DNA of 64,000 nt from a bacterium (lineage in GTDB: Bacteria; Acidobacteriota; Thermoanaerobaculia; Multivoradales; J023). The notes beneath the pieces are model-generated. The model saw nothing but the letters and a program-made list of their open reading frames with translations. It had not been told where the DNA came from and did not search any database. The stretch lies in assembly GCA_024226315.1 (NCBI GenBank), contig JAAELT010000177.1:17771-81770 (forward strand), written 5' to 3'. Numbering within the stretch: position 1 is the stretch's first letter; each line of letters opens with the position of its first letter. Shown here one piece after another: positions 50,424-63,392 of this stretch. The translations under genes and the position numbers were made by a program.

Positions 50424-52057
50424 ACCTCGCCTCCGGCCAGGGATCTGAGCTCGAGCTGGTGTGGCCGCGGCGTGACTTCCCACTCGATCTCGAGAGTCTC
50501 CTGTGCCCGGACCGGCATGTGGGTGATTGCGGTTCCGTCCCACATCACCTGGACCACGGCCCCCTGCCCGGGCGCCTCGCCGAGTTGGATCTCGATGCCC
50601 GAGGCGGCTCGCTCGGGGTAGATCTCGATCGATGCCCGATGGCCTCGCCACCGCCATTGATGACTCTGCCACTCTTCCGCGCGCAGATCGGCGAGCTCCC
50701 GGTCCGCGCTGGCGAGATCCACCAGGTCGCCGGTGGCCCGCGCCAGCCGTTGCCGCGCCAGCCAGTAGGACGCTCGCCCGCGGGCCGATCGGTGGACCTC
50801 GGCCAGGGTCTCTTCCGCCAGCGAGAGCTCCTGGCGATCGATCAACCGCTGGGTCTTGGCGATCAAAAAGGGCGCCCAGGCGGGGGCGTTCTTGGCCGGC
50901 TCGAGCTTCTCGTATCGTTTGGTCTGGTAGAGATCCTCGCCGATCAGTGACGCCAGAGCGCCGATGGGCGGCTCGATCTCGCCGACGGCGTCGGTCAGAC
51001 GGCTCAGCACGTGCGACGAAAACGGGTCGATCGAGACCGCGTTCAGCTCGAGGGACCACAGCAGCCACTTTCTGAGCGCTTCGCTGGAGCTCAGTCCATG
51101 CAGCCCCGGTGGATAGAGCTCGAGCGCCTGCGCCACGAGAGCGGCGAACCGGCCGTCAGGAGGCGCGGCGACAACTACCCGTAGGCACATGGTCCGGCCG
51201 TTGTAGTAGTCCCCAAGGCGCAGACGTTTCCCCGCCTCGTCCAGGTTCCTGGTGAGCTGACGCTCCAGGGCGTCGAGGTACCGCGTATGCGCTAGGCCGA
51301 AGGAGTCCCATTCATGGGTGCCGGCGAAGTCTCGTTTCAGAAGCTGCCATGCCGCCGGCCGGTCGGGGATCACCTCGAGAGCCGAGCTCAGGTCCTCGGC
51401 GACTTCGAGCCAGATCGGCAACAGCCTGGCGAGGGAGTCGGGATCGTCGCGGAACGCCTGTTCGATGAGATCTCGGGTGAGTGCCTTCTTCTCCGCGGAG
51501 AGGGCCGCCCAGGTCTCCAGATAGGCACTGAGCAGGAAACGCCGAGGCTCAGGTTTGCCGTCCGCCTCGGCCACCGCCTTGAGCAACGGTCTCTCCCAGT
51601 CGGGGGCGGAAGTAAAGAGCCGGCGATCCGAGCGCAGCGACCACTCGAGGTAGGTCGAGGCGCCCAGTAGCATGGATGCCTGCCAGCTGTTGGGTTGCTC
51701 GACCAGGACCTCGCGCGCCAGGTCATGCGCCCGGGTCAGCCGATCGACGCTCGTTGCATTCGGCTCGGTGGTGAGCACGTCGTAGACCAGGGCTCGGGCA
51801 ACGATCAAGCGGGCATGGTGGCTCGTTCGCTCGAACGACACGCGGCGGATCGCGGTCTGGTGGCTGTCCCCGACCTGGATCTGTTTCAGGATCTCCACGA
51901 GCTCGGTTCGCTCGGCACGCCAGCGCACGAGCCCGGCGAGTGCCCAGAAGGTCATCACGAGACACAGGGCGATCACGGCCAGCCGTAGCAGGCCGGCGCG
52001 GCGGTCAGAGGGAGTTTTGGGACTCAAGGGGATTTCGATGCGGAGCGGTGAATCCAT
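50369..52057 (-). CDS. Uncharacterised membrane-anchored protein with TPR-like repeats
   Basis: A 562-residue protein with one N-terminal membrane helix (LLRLAVIALCLVMTFWALAGLV) and a periplasmic helical body with Trp/Ala-rich TPR-like pairs (AREVLVEQPNSWQASMLLGASTYLEW). A beta-rich C-terminal end (GQGAVVQVMWDGTAITHMPVRAQETLEIEWEV) suggests a carbohydrate- or protein-binding module. Its last 55 bases overlap those of the convergent polymerase-like gene. It may be a partner of that polymerase, as in O-antigen ligase systems with TPR partners. Family not recognised. Confidence 0.68.
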   Translation of the reverse strand: MDSPLRIEIPLSPKTPSDRRAGLLRLAVIALCLVMTFWALAGLVRWRAERTELVEILKQIQVGDSHQTAIRRVSFERTSHHARLIVARALVYDVLTTEPNATSVDRLTRAHDLAREVLVEQPNSWQASMLLGASTYLEWSLRSDRRLFTSAPDWERPLLKAVAEADGKPEPRRFLLSAYLETWAALSAEKKALTRDLIEQAFRDDPDSLARLLPIWLEVAEDLSSALEVIPDRPAAWQLLKRDFAGTHEWDSFGLAHTRYLDALERQLTRNLDEAGKRLRLGDYYNGRTMCLRVVVAAPPDGRFAALVAQALELYPPGLHGLSSSEALRKWLLWSLELNAVSIDPFSSHVLSRLTDAVGEIEPPIGALASLIGEDLYQTKRYEKLEPAKNAPAWAPFLIAKTQRLIDRQELSLAEETLAEVHRSARGRASYWLARQRLARATGDLVDLASADRELADLRAEEWQSHQWRWRGHRASIEIYPERAASGIEIQLGEAPGQGAVVQVMWDGTAITHMPVRAQETLEIEWEVTPRPHQLELRSLAGGEVYPGRVLLLESSAGDPAS

Positions 52058-52073
52058 TTGGCTGACGGCCCGG

Positions 52074-52079
52074 TATAGT
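52074..52079 (+). promoter_or_regulatory. Possible -10 element between divergent genes
   Basis: TATAGT lies in the 69-base gap between the membrane protein start (52057) and metF (52127); TACTATA reads on the other strand. No good -35 element sits at the expected distance on the plus strand, so the call is tentative. Confidence 0.35.
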
Positions 52080-52126
52080 ATCGCAGCCGCGCCGGCCGGG
52101 AGCGGGTCAGGCGCACGGAGTCAATC

Positions 52127-53074
52127 ATGAAAGTCATAGAGCATCTGGCCCGGGCCGACCGGCCGTTGATCAGTTTCGAGATTATCCCTCCCTTGCGAGG
52201 CGGTGACATTCGGGGGCTTCTGGGTTTGATCGAAGACCTGGTCCAGCACCAGCCGCCGTTCATCGACATCACCAGCCATGCCGCGGAGGTGGTTTACGAT
52301 GAGACCCCGCGGGGCATCGAGCGCAAGATCAAGCGCAAGCGCCCGGGTACCCTCGGCGTGTGTGCCTTGATCCAGAACAAGTACGACATCGACGCGGTGC
52401 CGCACGTGCTGTGCCAGAGTTTTACTCGGCAGGAGACCGAGGACTTCTTGATCGAGCTCCGCTACCTGGGCATCGAGAACGTGCTCGCCATCCGTGGCGA
52501 CGACAGCGGCTACCGCAAGCGGCTCGAGCACGGGCGCACCATCAACGAGTACGCGATCGACCTGGTACGTCAGATCCAGGACATGAACGGCGGCAAGTAT
52601 CTCGAGGACCTTCTCGATGCCGACCCTGCCGACTTCTGCATCGGTGCGGCGGGCTATCCCGAAAAGCACTTCGAGTCACCAAACCTGAGCTCCGACATCA
52701 GCTGGGTGAAGAAGAAGGTCGAGGCCGGGGCGGAGTACATCGTCACCCAGATGTTCTTCGACAACCGGCACTTCTTCGCGTTCGTCGAGGAGTGCCGCCG
52801 CCAGGGCGTCGCGGTACCGATCATCCCGGGCCTCAAGATCATCACCGCCAAGCGGCAGCTGCACTCGATCCCCCGCACCTTCCACTGCGACATTCCAGCC
52901 GAGCTGGCCGACGAGATCGCCGCCGCCAAGCCGAAGCAGGTACTGGAAGTCGGCGTCGAGTGGGCGGCGAGACAGACCCAGGAGCTGCTCGACAAGAACG
53001 CGCCTTCGATCCACTTCTACATCATGCAGAGCTCGAAGGCGATCAACTCGCTGCTGCCTCGTCTGAGCCTTTGA
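52127..53074 (+). CDS. metF: Methylenetetrahydrofolate reductase
   Basis: A 315-residue TIM-barrel flavoenzyme that reduces 5,10-methylene-THF to 5-methyl-THF for methionine synthesis. Glu18 in ISFEIIPP is the catalytic proton donor, and IENVLAIRGDD and GAAGYPEKH carry flavin/folate contacts; the EYIVTQMFFDN stretch is the family signature near the folate site. Length is near that of bacterial MetF. It starts at ATG 52127 and its stop overlaps the next start as TTGA. It has no functional relation to the polysaccharide locus beyond supplying methyl groups used by the methyltransferases. Confidence 0.95.
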   Translation: MKVIEHLARADRPLISFEIIPPLRGGDIRGLLGLIEDLVQHQPPFIDITSHAAEVVYDETPRGIERKIKRKRPGTLGVCALIQNKYDIDAVPHVLCQSFTRQETEDFLIELRYLGIENVLAIRGDDSGYRKRLEHGRTINEYAIDLVRQIQDMNGGKYLEDLLDADPADFCIGAAGYPEKHFESPNLSSDISWVKKKVEAGAEYIVTQMFFDNRHFFAFVEECRRQGVAVPIIPGLKIITAKRQLHSIPRTFHCDIPAELADEIAAAKPKQVLEVGVEWAARQTQELLDKNAPSIHFYIMQSSKAINSLLPRLSL

Positions 53075-54453
53075 ATCGCCGGGCCGTCTTCGCGGCGGGG
53101 TGGCTGCTGCTTTGCCTCGCGACGGTTGATCTCCGGGCCGGAAACGGATCCAGTGCCCGCGGTCTTCTCGCGGTCCGCGGAGACCGTGTCGTCGCGTCGG
53201 AAGACGCCGATCGGCTAGTCGTGCCTGCCTCGCTCCAGAAGCTTGTGGTGGCGGCGGCGGCGCTCCACCATCTCGGGCCCGAGCACCGGATCTCCACGGA
53301 GCTGCGTGCCGGCGGCGAGCTCCGAGGCGCGACGCTGGCCGGCGATCTGATCCTCGCCGCGGCGGCCGATCCGACCTGGGGGAAGCGGTTCTTCGCCGAG
53401 GCGCCCCGGGCGCCGCTCGACGCGTTGGCGCGGCAGCTGGCGGATCGCGGCCTGCGCCGGATCGACGGTGACCTGGTGATCGACGTCAGTATGTTTCCGG
53501 GCCGGCCCTTTCCCACCAGCCGCCCGGTGTCGGAGCTCACGTACGGTTATGCCGCCCCCACCTCCTCCCTCGCGGTCGACGATAACGCGGTGAAGGTCAC
53601 CATCGCCCCGGGCCCGCGCATCGGGGCGCCGGCGACGGTGCGTCTCGAAAGCGGGCAGGCCGCGCCGCGGTTCGTCAACCACGTCCGCACAGTGTCCCGC
53701 GAGCGCCACGGCTCGGGCACGGTGGACTTCCTGCCGGTCTGGGAGAGCGACACGATCGTCGCGCGGGGCGAATATCCGATCAGCGAGCCTCCCTACCGGA
53801 TCGAGCTCAGTGTGCCGGCTCCCGAGCTCCACGCCGCCCGGCATCTGCGGCGGGCTCTCGAGCGGGCCGGCATCACGGTCGCGGGCGAGATCCGTCTCCA
53901 CTCCGGGCCCACCCTCGACGGTCCGGTGCTCGCTCGGCACCGGTCGGCGACCTTGGCGGAGCGTCTGGAGCCGATCCTCACCGACAGCCACAACTGGCAT
54001 GCCGAGATGCTGCTGCTGTCCCTGGCCGCCGAGGTCGCGGGCGAGGGGCGTCTCGACGAGGGGCTCGAGATCGAACGACGATTCCTGATCGAAGAGGTGG
54101 GGTGCGCCGAGGGTTCGTTCCACCTCGACGACGCCTCCGGACTCTCGCCCTACAACCTGATCTCGGCCCGGGCGATCGTCAGGCTGCTGGGCTGGGTTCA
54201 CCGGCAGCCCTGGCGGCGGAGCTTCATGGACGCCCTGGCGCGCAACGGCAGCGGCACTCTGGAGGTTTGGAGCGCTTTGCCGCCGATCGCCGCCAAGACC
54301 GGCACCGTGCGCCACAGTCTGGGGCTCGCGGGTTACCTCGAGCCCGACAGCACGGAGCCGGTGGTCTTCGCCTGCATCCTCGACCGCCGTCTGGGCGAGC
54401 GCCCACCGCAACGAGCGGAGATCGCTTCGTTGCTGCGTGCCTGGCGTCGGTAA
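53071..54453 (+). CDS. dacB: D-alanyl-D-alanine carboxypeptidase/endopeptidase (PBP4, peptidase S13)
   Basis: A 460-residue class C penicillin-binding protein. A signal peptide (RRAVFAAGWLLLCLATVDLRAG) follows a TTG start at 53071 that overlaps the metF stop. SxxK is Ser54-Leu-Gln-Lys57 (VPASLQKLVV), SxN is in TDSHNWHAEM and KTG in AAKTGTVRHSLGL. The large insert between SxxK and SxN (about residues 105-270) is the extra domain of PBP4. It trims peptidoglycan stem peptides in the periplasm. The convergent GT2 gene starts seven bases beyond its stop. Confidence 0.9.
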   Translation: MNRRAVFAAGWLLLCLATVDLRAGNGSSARGLLAVRGDRVVASEDADRLVVPASLQKLVVAAAALHHLGPEHRISTELRAGGELRGATLAGDLILAAAADPTWGKRFFAEAPRAPLDALARQLADRGLRRIDGDLVIDVSMFPGRPFPTSRPVSELTYGYAAPTSSLAVDDNAVKVTIAPGPRIGAPATVRLESGQAAPRFVNHVRTVSRERHGSGTVDFLPVWESDTIVARGEYPISEPPYRIELSVPAPELHAARHLRRALERAGITVAGEIRLHSGPTLDGPVLARHRSATLAERLEPILTDSHNWHAEMLLLSLAAEVAGEGRLDEGLEIERRFLIEEVGCAEGSFHLDDASGLSPYNLISARAIVRLLGWVHRQPWRRSFMDALARNGSGTLEVWSALPPIAAKTGTVRHSLGLAGYLEPDSTEPVVFACILDRRLGERPPQRAEIASLLRAWRR

Positions 54454-54459
54454 GAACGG

Positions 54460-55146
54460 TCAGTCGAAGAACCGGAACCAGAGAATGGCGAGCACGGCCT
54501 TGACGCCGTCGCGCCAGTTGATTTTCTTGCCTTCGGTCCGGCTGCGCGCCCGGTAGCTCACCGGGACCTCGTGGATCTGGAATCCCCGCCTGGCGATCTT
54601 GACCGTGAACTCGGGCTCGAACGCGAAGCGATCCGACCGGAGAGTGATCTTCTGTAGCACGTGGCTCCGGAAGACCTTGTAGCAGGTTTCCATGTCGGTG
54701 ATGCGCAGACCTGTGACCAGGTTGGTGAGCCCGGTCAGGAAGCGGTTCGCCAGATAGGTCAGCGAGCTCTTCTGATCTGGCCGAGACTCGAGAAACCTGG
54801 AGCCGTAGACGACGTCGGTCTGGCCGGCGGCGATCGGCGCCAGGAGCCGCGGGTACTCTCCAGGGTCGAGCTCCAAGTCCGCGTCCTGGATGATTACCAC
54901 GTCGCCGGTGACGCGCGCGAAGCCGGTGCGCAGAGCGGCACCCTTGCCGCGATTGTGCTCGTGCCGGGACACCGTCACGTCGTCGTACTGCTCGTCGATC
55001 GCGGCGAGTCGCTCGCTGGTGCCGTCGCTCGAGGCGTCGTCGACGATCAGGATCTCCATGTCGAGATCCACCGCCCGGACCCGGGAGACCAGCTCGTCGA
55101 TCGTGCCGGCTTCGTCGAAGACCGGGATGACGACGGAGACCTTCAT
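54460..55146 (-). CDS. GT2 dolichyl-phosphate-mannose-synthase-like glycosyltransferase
   Basis: A 228-residue GT-A enzyme: [68 protein letters not shown] (DxD) and [28 protein letters not shown]. The [14 protein letters not shown] and [13 protein letters not shown] segments complete the DPM1/polyisoprenyl-phosphate glycosyltransferase pattern. It would load a sugar onto undecaprenyl phosphate for use by GT-C enzymes such as those at 15273 and 35942. It is a soluble or membrane-associated type without a C-terminal membrane pair. Confidence 0.87.
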   Translation of the reverse strand: MKVSVVIPVFDEAGTIDELVSRVRAVDLDMEILIVDDASSDGTSERLAAIDEQYDDVTVSRHEHNRGKGAALRTGFARVTGDVVIIQDADLELDPGEYPRLLAPIAAGQTDVVYGSRFLESRPDQKSSLTYLANRFLTGLTNLVTGLRITDMETCYKVFRSHVLQKITLRSDRFAFEPEFTVKIARRGFQIHEVPVSYRARSRTEGKKINWRDGVKAVLAILWFRFFD

Positions 55147-55147
55147 T

Positions 55148-56107
55148 CTACACGGCGATGATCCGCCGCAGCATCTCGGGCAGGTCGAGGCTGGGCCGGT
55201 AGCCGATCAGCGCCTCGATCCGGCTGATGTCGGGCAGCCGCCTGGGCATGTCCTCGAAACCCGGATCGTAGGCCTCGTCGTAGGGCACGTTGACGATCTC
55301 GGACGAGCTGCCGGTCAACCGGATCACCAGCTCCGCCAGCTCGCGGATCGAGATGTCTCGGGTATGGCCGACGTTGAACACCCTGCCTGATGCCTCGGGG
55401 TGCTCGACGAGGCGGATCAGGGCGTCCACCACGTCGCCGATCCAGGTGAAGGAGCGCCGCTGGGTGCCGTCGCCGTAGACGGTGATCGGCGCCCCGGCCA
55501 GCGCCTGCTCCACGAACCGCGGCACCACCATGCCATAGCGGCCGGTCTGTCGCGGTCCGATGGTGTTGAACAGGCGCACCGTCACCGTCGGCAGCCCCTT
55601 CTCGGTGAAATACGCCTGAGCCAGGAACTCGTCGATGATCTTCGAGCTGGCGTAGCACCAACGGCTGCGGGAGGTCGGCCCCAGAACGAGGTCGTCCTCC
55701 TCGTGGAACGTTTGCTTGTCGAGCTTGCCGTAGACCTCCGACGTCGAGGCCAGGAGGATCGGCCGCTTCTTGCGCGCGCACAGCTCGAGGATCAGCTCGG
55801 TGGTTTGAATGTTGGTCTCGATCGTGCGCACCGGGTGCTCCACGATCAGCCGCACGCCGACCGCCGCGGCGAGGTGGAACACCACGTCCGCGCGGTCGAC
55901 CAGCTCCAGCATCAGGGAGCGGTTGGTGACCGTGTCCAGGACGTAGGAAAAGCGCGGGTCGGCCTTCAGCGGCTCGATGTTCTCGATGCTGCCGGTGGAG
56001 AGGTCGTCGATCACCTGCACCGACCAGCCTCGCTCCAGAAGAGCTTCCGCCAACCAGGAGCCGACGAAGCCCGCGCCGCCCGTGATCAAGGCTCGCTTCG
56101 CGGTCAT
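55148..56107 (-). CDS. NAD-dependent nucleotide-sugar epimerase/dehydratase
   Basis: A 319-residue extended SDR with [18 protein letters not shown] for NAD binding, STSEVYG and YASSK (YxxxK) for catalysis, and [22 protein letters not shown] for substrate binding. The pattern resembles UDP-glucuronate decarboxylase and GDP/UDP-sugar 4-epimerases. The ATG at 56107 is favoured; the upstream open frame carries only Gly/Trp repeats. It forms a pair with the GT2 gene (1-base gap) and may produce the sugar that is loaded on the lipid carrier. Confidence 0.85.
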   Translation of the reverse strand: MTAKRALITGGAGFVGSWLAEALLERGWSVQVIDDLSTGSIENIEPLKADPRFSYVLDTVTNRSLMLELVDRADVVFHLAAAVGVRLIVEHPVRTIETNIQTTELILELCARKKRPILLASTSEVYGKLDKQTFHEEDDLVLGPTSRSRWCYASSKIIDEFLAQAYFTEKGLPTVTVRLFNTIGPRQTGRYGMVVPRFVEQALAGAPITVYGDGTQRRSFTWIGDVVDALIRLVEHPEASGRVFNVGHTRDISIRELAELVIRLTGSSSEIVNVPYDEAYDPGFEDMPRRLPDISRIEALIGYRPSLDLPEMLRRIIAV

Positions 56108-56120
56108 CGGGCGGAACCTA

Positions 56121-56155
56121 TCAGACTGCCACCCGCCATCAGGCTGCCACCCGCC
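56121..56155 (+). repeat. Direct repeat, two 17-bp copies, 18-bp period
   Basis: TCAGACTGCCACCCGCC (56121-56137) and TCAGGCTGCCACCCGCC (56139-56155) differ at one base. They lie in the 98-base divergent gap between the epimerase and the DUF368 gene. A regulatory site or simple duplication cannot be told apart. Confidence 0.6.
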
Positions 56156-56205
56156 GCCCGGATTGACTATCATCACGCGGCCGGCGAAAATGACCTGGAG
56201 CCACC

Positions 56206-57150
56206 GTGAACCAGACCCGCACCTGGAAGGATTATCTCTACCTGTTCGCCACCGGCGTGACCATGGGCTCGGCCGACGTCGTGCCCGGGGTCTCCGGCGG
56301 CACCATGGCGTTCATCATGGGCGTCTACCAGGAGCTGATCGACGCCATCAAGGCGTTCGATTTCAGCGTGGTGAAGCTGCTGCTCCGCTTCAGGCTGCGC
56401 GAGGCGCTCGATCGCGTTCCCTGGCGTTTCCTGCTGGCGCTGCTGGCCGGCCTCGGCACCGCGATCCTCACCCTGGCTGGTATCCTGAGCTGGCTGCTGG
56501 AGCACCACCCGGTCTATCTCTTTGCCTTCTTCTTCGGCCTGGTACTGGCCAGCATCGTGGCCATCGGCGCCCACGTCCATTGGTCGCCGAGTGCCGTGTT
56601 GACGCTGATCGCGGGTGCGGCGCTCGCCTACTGGATCGTCGGCCTGGTGCCGGTGCAGATGCCGCACGATCCGCTGACCATTTTCCTGAGCGGCAGCGTG
56701 GCGATCATGGCGATGATTCTGCCCGGCATCTCCGGCTCGTTTATCCTGCTCATCCTGGGCCAGTACGCCTACGTGCTGGAGGCGGTCAAGTCCCTGGACA
56801 TCGTCACCCTGCTGCCCTTCGGGATCGGCATCGTGGTGGGGATCACCAGCTTCGCCCGCATCCTGAGCTGGCTGCTGCACCGCTACCACCAGGTCACGAT
56901 CACCCTGCTGGTGGGTTTCATGATCGGCTCGCTGCGCAAGATCTGGCCGTTCAAGGAGACGCTGGAGACCATGGTCGACCGCCACGGCGACGTCGTGCCG
57001 ATCCTGCAGCGCAACGTCCTGCCCGACTTCGGCTCGAACGTCTTCTGGATCTCGCTCGCCCTGTGCATCGCAGGCTTCGTGCTGATCCGCCTCCTGGATC
57101 GGCTCAAGGACGAGCGCAACCCGTTCGTGAAGATTGCTGAAGAGGATTAG
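56206..57150 (+). CDS. DUF368 membrane protein (PopT-type undecaprenyl-phosphate translocase)
   Basis: A 314-residue membrane protein with eight or nine helices. Two similar re-entrant-like motifs, VVPGVSGGTMAFIMGVYQ and ILPGISGSFILLILGQY, mark the internal repeat of the DUF368 family. PopT members return undecaprenyl phosphate to the inner face of the membrane for cell-wall and glycan synthesis. It starts at GTG 56206. Its stop and that of the convergent SDR are nested (57147-57150). Placement near lipid-carrier-using genes fits the proposed role. Confidence 0.85.
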   Translation: MNQTRTWKDYLYLFATGVTMGSADVVPGVSGGTMAFIMGVYQELIDAIKAFDFSVVKLLLRFRLREALDRVPWRFLLALLAGLGTAILTLAGILSWLLEHHPVYLFAFFFGLVLASIVAIGAHVHWSPSAVLTLIAGAALAYWIVGLVPVQMPHDPLTIFLSGSVAIMAMILPGISGSFILLILGQYAYVLEAVKSLDIVTLLPFGIGIVVGITSFARILSWLLHRYHQVTITLLVGFMIGSLRKIWPFKETLETMVDRHGDVVPILQRNVLPDFGSNVFWISLALCIAGFVLIRLLDRLKDERNPFVKIAEED

Positions 57151-58070
57151 GCCCGGACCAGGTCCTTCGGCGCGACCTTGGCGAACAGGCTCTTCATGGC
57201 GTCCATGGCGGTGTCGTGGGGCACGGCGGCGGACATGTCGGTGATCTCGCCGAAGCGCTCGGCGACCATCTCGGGGGTGACCTCGGCATCGGGCTCGAAG
57301 GTGACACCCTGGGCCTCGACCATCTGTACCTTGGCGAAGTAGCCGGCGGCGGTGACCAGGATGTCGCCCGAGGTCTGGCACTGTTCGCTGGCCAGGTAGG
57401 CGACGGCCGCGGCCACCAGCTCGGGGCGGATCATGCGCTTGAAGAAGTCGGGATAGACCCGGGCCCCCATGCGGGTGTCGGCCACAGGGGCGACGGCGTT
57501 GACCTTGACGCCCGTCTTCTTGCCCTCGATCTTGAGCGCGTTCATCAAGCCCACGATGCCGAGCTTGGCGGCGGCGTAGTTCGCCTGCCCCAGGTTGCCG
57601 AACAGACCGGCGGCTGAGGTGGTCATCACGATGCGGCCGTAGGATTGCTTGCGCATCACCGGGAAGGCCGCGCGAGTGACGTAGGCGGTCCCTAGAAGGT
57701 GCACGGCGACCACCGCTTCGAAGTCGTCCATGTTCATGCGGGTGAACATCTTGTCGCGCAGGATGCCGGCGTTGTTGATCAGGATGTCGGCGCGACCCCA
57801 GGTGTCGAGCGCCGTCTGGACGATCCTGGCGGCGCCGTCGCGGTCGGAGACGCTGTCCGTAGAGACCACCGCCCCGCCGCCCGCGGCCCGGATCTCAGCC
57901 GCCACGGAGTCGGCCAGCGACGCGTCGCTGCCGGCGCCGTCGAGGGCGCCGCCGAGATCGTTGATCACCACCCTGGCGCCGCGCTCGGCCAGGTAGAGCG
58001 CGTAGCAGCGGCCCAGGCCCTGCCCGGCTCCGGTCACGATGGCTACCCGATCGTCGAAACGGATCGACAT
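57147..58070 (-). CDS. SDR-family dehydrogenase (HSD17B4/3-hydroxyacyl-CoA type)
   Basis: A 307-residue classical SDR. TGAGQGLGRCYALYLAERGARVVINDLGGALDGAG binds NAD(P), NNAGI follows, and TSAAGLFGNLGQANYAAAKLGIVG carries catalytic Ser-Tyr-Lys (YAAAK). The DLGG insertion and sequence style match the dehydrogenase part of peroxisomal multifunctional enzyme type 2. The C-terminal extension (VQMVEAQGVTFEPDAEVTPEMVAERFGEI) is typical of those bacterial homologues acting on acyl-CoA in lipid oxidation. GGAGAGCGAA precedes ATG 58070. It is not linked to the sugar genes by operon structure. Confidence 0.85.
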   Translation of the reverse strand: MSIRFDDRVAIVTGAGQGLGRCYALYLAERGARVVINDLGGALDGAGSDASLADSVAAEIRAAGGGAVVSTDSVSDRDGAARIVQTALDTWGRADILINNAGILRDKMFTRMNMDDFEAVVAVHLLGTAYVTRAAFPVMRKQSYGRIVMTTSAAGLFGNLGQANYAAAKLGIVGLMNALKIEGKKTGVKVNAVAPVADTRMGARVYPDFFKRMIRPELVAAAVAYLASEQCQTSGDILVTAAGYFAKVQMVEAQGVTFEPDAEVTPEMVAERFGEITDMSAAVPHDTAMDAMKSLFAKVAPKDLVRA

Positions 58071-58392
58071 TTCGCTCTCCTTCTCAGGGGCGGCCCGGGG
58101 ACCGCCGCTTGTTTCGAGGGTTCCCGGCGCTCGGTTGGATGAACGGTCGTGGGCGAGCAAGCGAAGCGCGCGAGAAGCATCCAGTCTACCAGGGTGCGGC
58201 GAAGATAACGGAAAGATGGCCGTGGGCCCGCCGGAGAGGTAACATCCGGTCCAGAACGACGTAGAATCCACAAGGGAAACCACACCACGCCACGAGGACG
58301 CTCTGGCCAATAGGTGTCTCTCCGATCCATGACGGGTCCCGATCCCGCCCGACCCGTCCCGAGGAGAATAGAGATTGAGGAAGGACTGGGTT
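58071..58392. other. Intergenic region between divergent SDR and efflux operons
   Basis: A 322-base stretch with no gene that can be supported. It must carry the promoter of the SDR gene (minus) and of the RND operon (plus), but no strong sigma-70 pair was seen on either strand. It is GC-rich with short pyrimidine runs; a TTG at 58375, in frame with the adaptor gene, is not preferred as its start. Confidence 0.5.
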
Positions 58393-59639
58393 ATGTCGAA
58401 GCTGCATGGCAGATTGCCGCGTACTCTGCTGCTCCTCCTGCTACTCACGGGTCTGCCGCTCACGGGTCTCGCGCTCACGGGCTGCTCGAACGAGGGTGAG
58501 GCGGCCGAGGCCAACAACGAGGAGAAGTCCGGGGAGACCAAGAAGAAGAAGGGCGAGGAGGACGAGGACGGCGAGAAGAAGGAAGAGGAGCTGCCGCCGG
58601 TCGAGGTGGTGAGCCTCGCGCATGGCCCGATCGAGGCGGTGCTGCGCTTTTCGACCAATCTCGAAGCCGAGAGCGAGGTCCAGGTCTTCTCCCAGGCCGC
58701 GCGTCAGATCACGTCACTGAAAGTCGAAGAAGGCGACCTGGTACGCAAGGGCCAGGTACTGGTCCGGCTCCAGGACGAGGAGCAGCGCAGCGAGCTGGCG
58801 CGCATCGAGAGCCAGCTCGAGAAGGCCCGGCGCGAGTACAAGCGCCAGGAGAACCTGTTCGCCCAGGAGCTGGTCAGCGAGCAGGCCATCAACGACGCCA
58901 CCTACGAGGTGGAACAGCTCGAGCTGGCGCTCGGAGACGCCAAGCGCAACCTCGGCTACACCGAGGTGCTGGCGCCGATCGCGGGCACGATCACCGGCCG
59001 CCACGTCAACATCGGCGACCACATCACGGTCAACCAGCACCTGTTCGACCTGGTCGATTTCGACTCCATCGTGGCCCGGGTCTACGTGCCGGAGAAGGAG
59101 CTCGTGCGTCTGGGCGTCGGCCTGCCGGCGCGGCTCTACTCGGCGTCGATCGGCGGCGACGCACGCACCGGCGAGGTGATCCGGGTGGCGCCGATCGTGG
59201 ATCCCAAGAGTGGCACCGTGAAGGTGACGGTGGGCATCCCGCGTAGCCAGGAGCTGCTGCCCGGCATGTACGTCGAGGTGGAGCTGGTGACCGACACTCG
59301 CGACAACGCCCTGCTGGTGCCCAAACGGGCGGTGATCTACGATCAGAACCAGGCCTTCCTCTACCGGCTCGAGGGCTCCGACGACGACCTGACCGCCGAG
59401 CGCCTGCGCGTCGGCATCCTGCTCGAAGATCGCGAGCACATCATGCCGTCCGAGGACAGCGACGTCGCGGCGGGAGACCGCATCGTCGTGGCCGGCCAGG
59501 CCGGGCTCAAGGACGGCGCCAAGGTGAGGTTGGCCGGGCAGAAACGTCCCAGCGAGGATGTGGACGGCGAGGAGGCGGACGCCGGCGCGGATGAAGAAGA
59601 AGAGGAAACCGGTGAGGTCGCGGCCGAGGTCGAGGCATC

Positions 59640-59643
<4 letters not shown>
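58393..59643 (+). CDS. RND efflux periplasmic adaptor lipoprotein (MFP/HlyD family)
   Basis: A 416-residue protein with a lipoprotein signal (LLLLLLLTGLPLTGLALTGC, lipobox LTGC). A Lys/Glu-rich linker (about residues 40-65) precedes the lipoyl, alpha-hairpin and barrel domains: FSQAARQITSLKVEEGDLVRKGQVLVRL, hairpin SQLEKARREYKRQENLFAQELVSEQAI, and IAGTITGRHVNIGDHI. The signal peptide is coded by a 15-bp tandem repeat (three copies, 58444-58488). A long acidic tail follows residue 385. It would bridge the RND pump and an outer-membrane channel. It starts at ATG 58393. Confidence 0.87.
58444..58488 (+). repeat. 15-bp tandem repeat (three copies) in the lipoprotein signal peptide
   Basis: The units CTCACGGGTCTGCCG, CTCACGGGTCTCGCG and CTCACGGGCTGCTCG code for LTGLP, LTGLA and LTGCS. 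Expansion by whole units keeps the frame and lengthens the signal peptide; the last copy supplies the lipobox. Confidence 0.7.
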
Positions 59644-63305
<3,662 letters not shown>

Positions 63306-63392
63306 ACTCCCGTCGCTCCAAGACGTAAGAGCTGTTGTGTTAGCTTAGTCTGAGAGCCACTCCCGAGGACGCCTATTCCCCCGAGGATCCCG

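Noticed and set aside
57147..58658. A 503-residue version of the SDR protein
   Set aside because: The extra N-terminal part is low-complexity and crosses the divergent promoter region; GGAGAG before ATG 58070 fits the family start.
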